The notes under the pieces are model-generated. The model did not search any database and was not told the origin of the DNA. It was given only the letters and a program-made list of their open reading frames with translations. Source: ZC4RG35 sp041747855 (GTDB lineage: Bacteria > Actinomycetota > Acidimicrobiia > Spongiisociales > ZC4RG35). Taken from it: a stretch of DNA of 64,000 bases. Location of the stretch: assembly GCA_041747855.1 (NCBI GenBank), contig JBGTEJ010000048.1:1-64000 (forward strand). The letters run 5' to 3'. Below, in pieces: positions 1-7,511 of the stretch. Every line of letters begins with the position of its first letter. The stretch's first letter is position 1. The position numbers and the translations under genes were made by a program.

Positions 1-977
1 ATGAAAGGTAAGTAGGTCAGCGAGAACCCTTCATCGGTCTTGAATCGGTCCCGGTACTTCTGGCGCACCCGCTCCACACGCTCATAATCGACTTCGACCG
101 AGGTCCACACGTGAGCCGCGGTCTGTAGCGACTTGACCATGTTCTCGGCGATGCGCACCCTCAGCCTGTCGATCTCCACTTCCTCGCTGGGAGCGACGAT
201 GTCTGGAGCGACCGGAGCGACCGGTGCGGGAGGTGTCGGGGCTGCCGGAGTGGTTGCGGAGGCTTCGACGGAGGGCTCTGGCTGCGATTCCGGGGTCTCG
301 ACCTGCGGAGCCGGCGATTCCGGAGCGGGAGCGGGTTCTCGGTCGATAGCTGCAGGCGCAGCATCTATGGCCGACTCGACATCCTTGCGGGTCACCCGGC
401 CGCCCTGGCCCGTCCCTTTGATCGAGGACAGGTCGATGTTGTGTTCCCTGATCAATCGCCTGACGACTGGTGACAACAGCTGCCCGGACTCCGAGGCGGG
501 TTCAGCAAAGAAGGCGTCCACCTCTTCATCGGTGGGTTCGCCTTGCTTCCCCGTCGAGTCTTCGGGTGTGGGATCAGGCGAAGACTTGTCAACGACCTCA
601 GTTGCCGCTTCGGCGCTGTCCCCAGCGGAATCCTGGGGAGCCTGCTCGACGGACGGCTCAGGTTCGGCAGCCGGCTCGGGTTCGGCCGCAGGCTCGGACT
701 CGGCCGCAGGCGCATCCGCTGATGGGCCGGGAGACTCTCCGGCCTCACCGATGACGACGAGTGGGACACCAACCGCGACTGTTGCACCCTCCTCGACCAG
801 GATCTCGAGGATCGTTCCTGCCACCGGTGAGGGGACTTCGGTGTCGACCTTGTCGGTTGAAATCTCAACGAGCATCTCGTCAGCGGCTATCGAGTCGCCG
901 ACTTTCTTCCCCCACTTGAGAATGGTGCCCTCGGTGACCGTCTCACCGAGTTGGGGCATGGATACTGTTGTGGCCAA
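1..977 (-). CDS. 2-oxoacid dehydrogenase E2 component (dihydrolipoamide acyltransferase), 3' end missing
   Basis: Acyltransferase core subunit of a 2-oxoglutarate or pyruvate dehydrogenase complex. About 325 residues lie in the window and the C-terminal catalytic domain runs off the left edge. The N-terminal lipoyl domain (about residues 1-80) has the DKVDTE motif with lipoylated Lys43. A long Pro/Ala/Glu-rich linker follows, then a peripheral subunit-binding domain (LLSPVVRRLIREHNIDLSSI), a second linker and the start of the acyltransferase domain. A TTG start at 977 is chosen because AGGAG at 986-990 lies 8 bases upstream. The gene follows lpd after 14 bases, so both are probably one operon. 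The single lipoyl domain with GETVTEGT resembles SucB-type proteins, but the substrate cannot be fixed without the missing part. Confidence 0.9.
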   Translation of the reverse strand, partial: MATTVSMPQLGETVTEGTILKWGKKVGDSIAADEMLVEISTDKVDTEVPSPVAGTILEILVEEGATVAVGVPLVVIGEAGESPGPSADAPAAESEPAAEPEPAAEPEPSVEQAPQDSAGDSAEAATEVVDKSSPDPTPEDSTGKQGEPTDEEVDAFFAEPASESGQLLSPVVRRLIREHNIDLSSIKGTGQGGRVTRKDVESAIDAAPAAIDREPAPAPESPAPQVETPESQPEPSVEASATTPAAPTPPAPVAPVAPDIVAPSEEVEIDRLRVRIAENMVKSLQTAAHVWTSVEVDYERVERVRQKYRDRFKTDEGFSLTYLPF

Positions 978-991
978 GTCTCTCGCTCCTC

Positions 992-2362
992 TCAGTGCAG
1001 GCTCTTGCCAGCCGCACTCATAAGTGTCTCACCGATCGCCTCTGAAAGTGTCGGATGGGCATGAATAAGGGCAGCAGCCTCGGATGGAAGAGCCTCCCAG
1101 CCAACTACGTACATCAACTCGTGGATCATCTCACCCGCTTGGGGCCCGACGATAGATGCTCCGACGATCGGTCCATCTTTGACCGCGAATACCTTCACGT
1201 GACCCTGATTCTGCCCGATGATCACAGCCCGACCGACACCGTTGAAGAAATGCTTGTGGCTCTCGAGCTCCAGACCCCGACTGGCAGCATCGGCCTCGGT
1301 GATCCCCACTTCGGCGACCTCAGGATGGGTGTAGGTCACCCTGGGGATGGCGTCGTAGTTGACGGGGCGGGCCACACCGGTGGCAATGTGCTCCACCGCG
1401 GCGACACCTTCGGCGAAACCTACGTGCGCCAACTGTGGTGTCCCGGCGACGATGTCACCCACGGCATACACCCCCGGTTCGTCCGTCTCCATTGTTTCGA
1501 GGTCGACCTTGACGAAGCCCCGATTCAGCTGGACACCGGTGGTTTCGAGCCCGACCCCCTCCGTGTTCGGTCCCCGTCCGACCGATACCAGGGCCACATC
1601 GACCTCCACTTTCTCCTCGCCAAACGGGATTGTCACCACGCTGCCGGATATCTCGGCGGCTCCCACGCCCACTCCGGTGTGGAACTTGATACCGCGTTTC
1701 TGGAGGAACCGCTGCAGGACCTTCGCAGATTCAGGGTCGGCCCCGGGAATGATCTGCTCCATCATCTCGAAGACATGGACTTCACTACCGAGATCGGTGA
1801 GCAGGCTGGCGAACTCGCATCCAATCACCCCGCCACCGATGATTCCCACTCGGTCCGGGCGTTTCTCCCAGTCGAGGGCATGATCGGAGGTGACGATCCG
1901 CTTGCCGTCGATTGGATAGCCGGGGATAGTCCGAGCGTACGAACCGGTGGCAACGATGACGGATTCGCCTTCGACCTTCAACGTATCGCCACCGGTGTCG
2001 ACTGTCACGGTCCGCGGGCCGCTCAACTTCCCGAAGCCTTCGATGACCTCGACATTGCGCTGTTTGAGAAGACCGGCAAGTCCCCGGACCACGCCATCAA
2101 CCGTCTGGTTCTTCTTCGCCAGCGCCGCGGACCAGTCGATCTCTGGCTGGCTGGTGATCACGCCGTATTCGGCTGCACCGGCGACCGTGGTGAACACCTC
2201 TGCGACATGGAGCCATTGCTTGGCAGGTATGCAGCCACGGATCAAACATGTCCCGCCGGGTCGGTCCTTCTCGACAAGTGCGACACGGAGACCATAGTTG
2301 TGGGCGTACAACGCTGCGGCATAGCCGCCAGGCCCGCCTCCGAGGATGACTACGTCATGCAA
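992..2362 (-). CDS. lpdA: dihydrolipoyl dehydrogenase (E3)
   Basis: FAD- and NAD-dependent enzyme that reoxidises the dihydrolipoyl arm of the adjacent E2. Visible are the FAD-binding GGGPGGYAAA at the N-terminus, the redox-active disulfide in GGTCLIRGCIPAK, the NAD-binding GIIGGGVIGCEFAS in the middle and the C-terminal HAHPTLSEAIGE carrying the catalytic His. The chosen TTG start at 2362 has GGAAGG at 2370-2375 with a 7-base spacer and puts the Rossmann fold directly after the start, as is usual. A GTG at 2389 would add nine residues but has no clear ribosome-binding site. It lies directly upstream of the E2 gene. About 456 residues, a normal length for the family. Confidence 0.95.
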   Translation of the reverse strand: MHDVVILGGGPGGYAAALYAHNYGLRVALVEKDRPGGTCLIRGCIPAKQWLHVAEVFTTVAGAAEYGVITSQPEIDWSAALAKKNQTVDGVVRGLAGLLKQRNVEVIEGFGKLSGPRTVTVDTGGDTLKVEGESVIVATGSYARTIPGYPIDGKRIVTSDHALDWEKRPDRVGIIGGGVIGCEFASLLTDLGSEVHVFEMMEQIIPGADPESAKVLQRFLQKRGIKFHTGVGVGAAEISGSVVTIPFGEEKVEVDVALVSVGRGPNTEGVGLETTGVQLNRGFVKVDLETMETDEPGVYAVGDIVAGTPQLAHVGFAEGVAAVEHIATGVARPVNYDAIPRVTYTHPEVAEVGITEADAASRGLELESHKHFFNGVGRAVIIGQNQGHVKVFAVKDGPIVGASIVGPQAGEMIHELMYVVGWEALPSEAAALIHAHPTLSEAIGETLMSAAGKSLH

Positions 2363-2427
2363 TTGTGGACCTTCCGTGTCGATGAGCACAGGAGCCTAGT
2401 TTGGCCGCTGGCTACCCTTCCCGACAC

Positions 2428-2520
2428 ATGCCTACCCGATGGCTTCTCATCGCCTCCGCGGTCGTCGCCGTCGTCATTCTGGTGGCGGCGGCGATCTGGC
2501 TCGTTCGGCTCTTTGGATGA
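2428..2520 (+). CDS. 30-residue single-span membrane ORF, coupled to hydrolase
   Basis: The ORF starts MPTRWLLIASAVVAVV and ends WLVRLFG. It is almost entirely one hydrophobic segment, with Arg at both ends. Its TGA overlaps the ATG of the downstream hydrolase (ATGA at 2517-2520), the usual arrangement for translational coupling. There is no clear ribosome-binding site, but TACCCT at 2413-2418 could be a -10 box for a nearly leaderless transcript. I recognise no family. Because the ORF is so short, it could also be just a leader for the hydrolase. Confidence 0.45.
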   Translation: MPTRWLLIASAVVAVVILVAAAIWLVRLFG

Positions 2521-3128
2521 TTGAACGGCTAGAACTCCAGACTCCGGATGGGGTAACTCTCGAGACCAAGGTGGACATTCCCGAACAGTCGCGCCAGGTC
2601 ACCGTCTTCTGTCACCCCCACCCATTACAGGGTGGGAGTATGAATGCTCCCCTCATGATCGCGGTCACCCGTCGTCTGCTGGACAGGGGACACACCGTCG
2701 TCAGGTTCAATTTTCGTGGTACCGGCGACTCGACGGGTCAGCACAGTTACGGCGACGCCGAGACCAGCGACGTGGCCACCATCGTCGAGTACGCCTCCCA
2801 AATTGGCCAACCTCTTGGAATCGCAGGGTGGTCTTTCGGAGCCGGAGTCGCGCTGACATGGCTTGGCCAACAGCCGAATGGGATTCCCTACGCCGGCATC
2901 GCACCAGCCACTGACAATCTGCCCGAACGGTTCCCACCTGGGCCCAAGAGGATCATTCTCGGAACCCGAGAGCAGGTCATAGATGCCGACCTTCTCCGGA
3001 CCTATGCCGATCAGCAGGGAATCGATCTGGTGCTGACACCGGGAGACCACTTCTTCCATGGTCGGGGAGACAAGATCGGCGATCTCGTCGGACAGGGTCT
3101 TGAGGTGGAGATCAAACCGGGGGCCTAA
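2517..3128 (+). CDS. alpha/beta hydrolase, small dienelactone-hydrolase-like type
   Basis: About 203 residues, cytoplasmic. The pattern fits the short bacterial alpha/beta hydrolases: a strand followed by CHPHPLQGGSMNAP (oxyanion region), FNFRGTGDS, the nucleophile elbow GWSFGAG with the predicted catalytic Ser, and a late His in PGDHFFHG. Substrate unknown; relatives act on esters or peptide-like bonds. The ATG at 2517 is preferred because it overlaps the stop of the 30-residue ORF; the in-frame extension upstream is an Arg-rich out-of-frame reading of that ORF. The gene converges on the minus-strand operon ending at 3125, and the two stop codons overlap in CTAA. Confidence 0.85.
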   Translation: MIERLELQTPDGVTLETKVDIPEQSRQVTVFCHPHPLQGGSMNAPLMIAVTRRLLDRGHTVVRFNFRGTGDSTGQHSYGDAETSDVATIVEYASQIGQPLGIAGWSFGAGVALTWLGQQPNGIPYAGIAPATDNLPERFPPGPKRIILGTREQVIDADLLRTYADQQGIDLVLTPGDHFFHGRGDKIGDLVGQGLEVEIKPGA

Positions 3129-3328
3129 GCCCGTCGGAAGCCCCGGTTCTCAGCCTCTGTCAGGGAGTCAGGCGAGAACGCCTGGAGCATCATCCTTGCG
3201 ACCAGGTCTTCCGCTCCGACTCTGGCGCTCAATGACTCGAACTGGGCAGGGTCGTCACAGTCGTAGACGCGCATGCTGTCCTTGACCCCCACAAAGCGAT
3301 AGTGCTCGAACCTCGCCAGTCGACTCAC
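3125..3328 (-). CDS. hypothetical protein, 67 residues
   Basis: Last gene of a three-gene overlapping operon. A GTG start at 3328 overlaps the TGA of the zinc-ribbon gene (GTGA) and gives 67 residues beginning VSRLARFEHY. Acidic in the middle (VYDCDDPAQFESL) and basic at the end. It has no signal peptide or membrane segment. No family recognised. A longer reading to 3379 is open but would overlap the zinc-ribbon gene further and has no better support. Tight overlap with its neighbours is the main evidence that it is translated. Confidence 0.6.
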   Translation of the reverse strand: MSRLARFEHYRFVGVKDSMRVYDCDDPAQFESLSARVGAEDLVARMMLQAFSPDSLTEAENRGFRRA

Positions 3329-3609
3329 TCGCTCTCGTCCTCCAAACCCGTGGGGACCTCCGCCGAACACATCGGGCAAGTCGCCACGGCAATCTCACCG
3401 ACCACGAAACTGAAACCACATTCGTTACAGGTGAGGCGGGGAAGAATCGGAGGGGGAGGTGGTGGCTCCGTGATTGGTTGGGCACCAGGCGGTACATCGC
3501 CCGGCATCCCGTCACGGACAACGTTCACCGACCCGCAAACCGGGCAGGCGAACCGGCCAGCGCCGGCAACTTCAAACTGTGTGCGGCACGCTCCGCAGCG
3601 AACCCTCAT
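3325..3609 (-). CDS. double zinc-ribbon protein
   Basis: 94 residues with two CxxC pairs near the N-terminus (CGAC and CPVC) and two more in the C-terminal half (CNEC and CPMC), separated by a Pro-rich segment with a run of seven prolines. This is two rubredoxin-like zinc ribbons joined by a linker. The role is unknown; such proteins are often nucleic-acid or protein adaptors. Its ATG overlaps the stop of the upstream membrane protein (ATGA) and its stop overlaps the next start, so the three proteins are probably made together. Confidence 0.75.
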   Translation of the reverse strand: MRVRCGACRTQFEVAGAGRFACPVCGSVNVVRDGMPGDVPPGAQPITEPPPPPPILPRLTCNECGFSFVVGEIAVATCPMCSAEVPTGLEDESE

Positions 3610-4043
3610 TCTTCATCTCCCATGTCTACCGGCTCCCCCACCGCCCCGATGGCAAGAAGGTAATCGGCTTCGAGACGCAACACCTCGGCTATGTCCTCCC
3701 GGAGGTAGTTCACACCGTGTTTTCTCTCGATCTCCGCTCCTATGTACTCGATGGAGGCCTGGTGGCCACCGGCCACGGTTTCAACCGGATTCTTCCGATT
3801 TTTCTGAGCGAGGCCCTGGAGATAGAAGACTTCCCACTGGAGGATGCGACGGACATCACCGCTGGTGAGGCGGTTGTTCTCGGGGAGTCCGGCAGTCACG
3901 TGTTTGACCGCGTCTTCGACGATGTACTCGAGGGGCTCGTACGACGGTCGTCGCTTGGCCTCCTGCCAGACGATCATCGCCACCACCAGCAGGAACACCG
4001 CAGCCAGCATCCCTCCAACTGCTAACAGGGTGGCCGAAGACAT
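3606..4043 (-). CDS. membrane-anchored hypothetical protein
   Basis: 145 residues. One N-terminal membrane segment (about residues 5-26, TLLAVGGMLAAVFLLVVAMI) is followed by a soluble, mostly helical domain containing DVRRILQWEVFYLQGLAQ and ending in an acidic tail. The positive residues after the span (QEAKRR) suggest the bulk lies in the cytoplasm. No family recognised. It starts the three-gene overlapping cluster that runs down to 3125 and lies 61 bases downstream of the acyl-CoA dehydrogenase on the same strand, so it may share that transcript. Confidence 0.7.
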   Translation of the reverse strand: MSSATLLAVGGMLAAVFLLVVAMIVWQEAKRRPSYEPLEYIVEDAVKHVTAGLPENNRLTSGDVRRILQWEVFYLQGLAQKNRKNPVETVAGGHQASIEYIGAEIERKHGVNYLREDIAEVLRLEADYLLAIGAVGEPVDMGDEE

Positions 4044-4104
4044 GGGCTAGAAGGTACTAGCGACAGGGCGATGAGCCCAGACCGGGAGCGGCGAAGGCGA
4101 CGTT

Positions 4105-5898
4105 TTAGAAGGCCTCGACGGGGAGGCCCATCAATCCGCCCTCTTCGGCCTCGGCGGCTTGGCGCCGGGCGGTGATCCTGGGTGCGACGTCAGCGACCAA
4201 CCACCTGGCAGCCTCGACCTTCCCCAGGTAGAAGGGGTCGAGGTCGACTTTTCGCACGGCAACTTCTGCTTGACGGAGCATCAACCATGTCACCACCAGT
4301 TCCCCGAGACTTTCGAGCAAAGGATTGGCGTGAAGTCCCACCTTGTAGATGTCATGTTTGGCACCCCCCGCACTGGCCATGAGATTGCCGACCATTGCAC
4401 CGATATGCCCCTGGGCGTCATCGAGCATTCGACCGAGCGCTTCCCTCTCTCCAGCCAGCGGGTCGTCGTCGCTCCCGCCTTTGACGAACTCGAGGATCTC
4501 GGCCCCCTGAGCCGCCAGCGCCGCACCCTGGTCTTTGGCAATTTTTCTGAAGAACAGATCGAGAGCCTGGATGCCCGTGGTTCCCTCGTAGATGGTGTCG
4601 ATCTTGGCATCCCGGATGTACTGCTCGATCGGGTAGTCCTGGGTGTATCCGGAACCACCGAACACCTGGAGTGAAGTGGCCAGGAGACCGTATGCCTTCT
4701 CCGACCCGTAACCCTTGACCAGTGGCAGGAGGAGGTCGCTGCGGCGCTCCCACATGTCATCTTCGGGGTGCAGGAGCGCCTGATCTTGTAGCCAGGCGGT
4801 GTAGAGGACCAGCGCCCTGAGACCCTCGGCATACGCCTTCTGCATCATCAGCATGCGTCGCACGTTGGGATGCCTGATGATGGGCACTCTCGGCGCGGTC
4901 TTGTCGGTGGCCTCGGCAAGGTCGGGACCCTGAATTCTCTCCTTGGCGTACTCGAGGGCGTTCAGGTACCCGGTACTCAGGGTTCCGGCGGCCTTCGTCC
5001 CGATCATCATTCGGGCGTACTCGATGACCCGGAACATCTGGCGGATCCCGTCATGCTTGTCCCCCACCAGATACCCCACAGCCGGCCCTTTCAGACCGAA
5101 GGTGAGTTCGCAAGTGACCGACCCTTTGAGACCCATCTTCTTCTCGATGTTGGTGGCGAATACACCATTGCGTTCCCCAAGGGTGCCGTCTTCGTTGATC
5201 ATGTATTTGGGAACCACGAACAAGGACAAGCCTTTGGTCCCCGGGCCGGCGCCCTCAGGACGGGCCAGGACCAAGTGGAGGATGTTCTCGGCCGAGTCGT
5301 GCTCACCGCCGGTGATGAACCTCTTGACACCTTCGATATGCCAAGTCCCGTCACCTCGATCGATCGCTTTTGTGGTCCCGACGCCGACGTCCGAACCGGC
5401 ATCGGCCTCGGTCAGGGCCATGGTCCCGGCCCACTGCCGGTCCACCCACATTCGGGCCAGCTCCTTCTGAGTGTCCGTGCCTTCGTCGAAGAGGACTTTG
5501 GCGAAGAGTTCTCCACCCGCATAGAACTGAACCGTGGTATTCGCCGCCAACAGCATTTCCGCAGCGGCCCAGGCCACAGGAGCGGGCACCGGTGTTCCAT
5601 CGAGTTCTACCGGCAGACCGAGCCGACCCCATCCCGCGTCCTTGAAGGCGGCAATGCTCCGCTTGACCGCTTCCGGAAGATGTACCTCGCCGTTGACCAG
5701 TTCGAGTGGGATCCGGTCTTGATCGACGTAGGAAGCGGCAAAGTCCTCGCGGGCGAGTCTCTCGATCTCGACCAGAATGTCCCCGATGACCCTGCGATCG
5801 ATACCCGGCCAGAGATCCTCTGTCAGGTAGGACTCCACGTCGAGTAGCTCGAAGAGGTTGAACTCGACGTCTCGAAGATTCGACTTGTAATGGCTCAT
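4105..5898 (-). CDS. acyl-CoA dehydrogenase, long form
   Basis: FAD-dependent first step of fatty-acid beta-oxidation. 597 residues, matching the long class (about 600, as in mycobacterial FadE5) rather than the usual 380-400. It shows the FAD-binding MALTEADAGSDVGVGTT, GVKRFITGGEHD, the substrate-loop region, and IYEGTTGIQALDL with the expected catalytic Glu438, followed by a roughly 150-residue C-terminal extension typical of the long class. The ATG at 5898 has no ribosome-binding site. A -10-like TACAAT at 5908-5913 on the same strand would give a nearly leaderless message. The divergent TetR gene and the palindromes between them suggest local repression. Confidence 0.93.
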   Translation of the reverse strand: MSHYKSNLRDVEFNLFELLDVESYLTEDLWPGIDRRVIGDILVEIERLAREDFAASYVDQDRIPLELVNGEVHLPEAVKRSIAAFKDAGWGRLGLPVELDGTPVPAPVAWAAAEMLLAANTTVQFYAGGELFAKVLFDEGTDTQKELARMWVDRQWAGTMALTEADAGSDVGVGTTKAIDRGDGTWHIEGVKRFITGGEHDSAENILHLVLARPEGAGPGTKGLSLFVVPKYMINEDGTLGERNGVFATNIEKKMGLKGSVTCELTFGLKGPAVGYLVGDKHDGIRQMFRVIEYARMMIGTKAAGTLSTGYLNALEYAKERIQGPDLAEATDKTAPRVPIIRHPNVRRMLMMQKAYAEGLRALVLYTAWLQDQALLHPEDDMWERRSDLLLPLVKGYGSEKAYGLLATSLQVFGGSGYTQDYPIEQYIRDAKIDTIYEGTTGIQALDLFFRKIAKDQGAALAAQGAEILEFVKGGSDDDPLAGEREALGRMLDDAQGHIGAMVGNLMASAGGAKHDIYKVGLHANPLLESLGELVVTWLMLRQAEVAVRKVDLDPFYLGKVEAARWLVADVAPRITARRQAAEAEEGGLMGLPVEAF

Positions 5899-5904
5899 GG
5901 TTCA

Positions 5905-5931
5905 CAAATTGTAATTTGAGTGAACACTCAA
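5905..5931. promoter_or_regulatory. divergent promoter with two overlapping palindromes, probable TetR operator
   Basis: Two perfect inverted repeats share this gap. CAAATT-GT-AATTTG lies at 5905-5918 and TTGAGTG-AA-CACTCAA at 5916-5931. The second has the size and symmetry of operators bound by FadR/TetR-type regulators of fatty-acid genes. The first contains the likely -10 box (TACAAT, minus strand) of the acyl-CoA dehydrogenase. A dimer bound here would cover the promoter of that gene and lie just before the regulator's own start. Binding itself is inferred. Confidence 0.55.
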
Positions 5932-5964
5932 GGAAAGCCCAAGACGCCGACAAGAGGAGGCCGC

Positions 5965-6555
5965 ATGCCAGGACATGTCACTACGGTTCCGGCGATGCGT
6001 TACCGGTCGGGATTGGAGACCCGGGACAAGATCCTCAGAGCGACCAGAGAGTTGATCGCCGACAGCGGTTTGGAGGGGACCACGATCAACGGAATCTGTG
6101 GACGCGCCGGTGTTCTGCCGGGCAGCTTCTACAACCTGTTCGATTCAAAGGAACAAGCCATCCTCACGGTCGTCAGGGAAGCCATCGATGCCATCGACCC
6201 TGATCCAGATAAGCAAGGGACGGTCTCACTCGAGGAGTTGGTGCAGGCGTACGTCCGGTTCGTGAGCGAGCAGGGTGACCTCGCTCGCGTCTACATCGCC
6301 ATGGCCGTGTCAGGCGGTCGCAACAACACCGAACTCAAGGGGAGGGTGCTGAGACACCACGAAGGGCGGGTGGCCAGGTTCGCGACAGCGATAGCTCGGG
6401 AGCGACCTGACCTCGACCAGTCGGAGACAGAGAGACGTGCCGAAACACTGGTCACAGCTCTCAATGGAATCGTCCTCCACTACGTCCTCGAACCAACATT
6501 CGATGTTGCCATCCACGCCAAGGCCCTTCTATCCGACACGATGGCACCGGCATGA
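5965..6555 (+). CDS. TetR/AcrR family transcriptional regulator
   Basis: 196 residues. The N-terminal DNA-binding domain shows TRDKILRATRELIADSGLEG followed by the helix-turn-helix TTINGICGRAGVLPGSFYNLF and DSKEQAI; the rest is a helical ligand-binding domain of unassigned specificity. The ATG at 5965 follows AGGAGG at 5955-5960; an upstream GTG at 5920 lies inside the operator and has no ribosome-binding site. It probably represses itself and the divergent acyl-CoA dehydrogenase, perhaps sensing an acyl-CoA. Its stop overlaps the start of the LLM oxidoreductase (ATGA), so it is co-translated with it. Confidence 0.88.
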   Translation: MPGHVTTVPAMRYRSGLETRDKILRATRELIADSGLEGTTINGICGRAGVLPGSFYNLFDSKEQAILTVVREAIDAIDPDPDKQGTVSLEELVQAYVRFVSEQGDLARVYIAMAVSGGRNNTELKGRVLRHHEGRVARFATAIARERPDLDQSETERRAETLVTALNGIVLHYVLEPTFDVAIHAKALLSDTMAPA

Positions 6556-7469
6556 TGGAACTCGGGATCCAGGTGAGAGGTGACTGGGAGTTCCTGCTCT
6601 CCGTTCTGAAGTGGTCGGAGACCCACGAGATCGCCATCCTGGCCCTGCCCGATCACTATCTGCAACGGGGTGACCGTCCCGGCAATCCCGCCTGGGACCA
6701 CCTCACCCATCTAGCCGGACTGGCAGCCATGAGTTCGACGATCCAGCTGGCTTCTTTGGTCAGCCCAGTGTCGTTCCGACACCCGGCTGTTCTGTACAAG
6801 ATGGGTGTCACCATCGACGAGATCTCCGGTGGGCGCTTCACCCTCGGTCTGGGTGCAGGGTGGATGGATGAGGAGTTCGAGCTGTTCGGGTTCCCTTACC
6901 CGTCGATGCGCGAGCGAGCTGACCAGCTCGAGGAGCAAATGGCATATATCAGGGCGGCCATGACTCCGGGTGGTGGGGGGTACCAGGGCAAGCACTACAC
7001 CCTGGCCGATTTCGACCCGAAACCAGACCCGATCAATCTGAGGCTGATGGCTGGGGGCGCCGGTGGGCCCAGATCCCGGGAGATGACAGCACGGTATGGA
7101 GACGAGTACAACGTCTACGGGACCACACCGGAACGTTTCAGTGAGGTGCGTGAGAAGACGAGGTTCCTCGCCACCGGCTTTGGCAGGGACCCCGACGAGA
7201 TCCTCTGGTCGTCGGCCGGCCCGGCCCTGGCCGCCGGCAAAGAAGCCGATTACCGCGGACTCCTGAGCAAAATGTCTGCCCTCACCGGACAGGACACGGC
7301 GCGAATCGAAAGGGTCTACGAGGAACGTGGCTTTCCACATGGCTCAGGTGGAAAGGCATCAGAGATGATGGCCGCACTCGAGGAAGCAGGGTGCCAGCGC
7401 TACTACCTCCAGTTCTTCTCGATAGGGCCGGAGGACTTCGACACCGTGGTCGACGCCTATCGTGTCTAA
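6552..7469 (+). CDS. LLM-class (probably F420-dependent) oxidoreductase
   Basis: 305 residues, TIM-barrel luciferase-like family. Typical landmarks are LALPDHYL after strand 2, SLVSPVSFRHPAVLYKMGVTIDEISGGRFTLGLGAGW, and LRLMAGGAGGPRSREMTARYGDEYN. The IDEISGGRFTLGLGAGW segment is the pattern common in actinobacterial F420-binding members, although FMN cannot be excluded from sequence alone. Substrate unknown. It is coupled to the TetR gene and followed by a second paralogue, so it may act on the acyl or xenobiotic substrate that the regulator senses. Confidence 0.85.
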   Translation: MMELGIQVRGDWEFLLSVLKWSETHEIAILALPDHYLQRGDRPGNPAWDHLTHLAGLAAMSSTIQLASLVSPVSFRHPAVLYKMGVTIDEISGGRFTLGLGAGWMDEEFELFGFPYPSMRERADQLEEQMAYIRAAMTPGGGGYQGKHYTLADFDPKPDPINLRLMAGGAGGPRSREMTARYGDEYNVYGTTPERFSEVREKTRFLATGFGRDPDEILWSSAGPALAAGKEADYRGLLSKMSALTGQDTARIERVYEERGFPHGSGGKASEMMAALEEAGCQRYYLQFFSIGPEDFDTVVDAYRV

Positions 7470-7511
7470 GCGGACGGTGGCTTCCGCTCGACTGTATGGA
7501 AGGGTGTATTG

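Noticed and set aside
133..1023. Long plus-strand frame rich in Ser/Ala/Gly
   Set aside because: Shadow of the E2 Pro/Ala linker on the minus strand; low-complexity composition mirrors the linker codons.
1055..2524. 489-codon plus-strand frame
   Set aside because: Antiparallel to lpdA, which has full dehydrogenase motifs; the plus frame has no domain.
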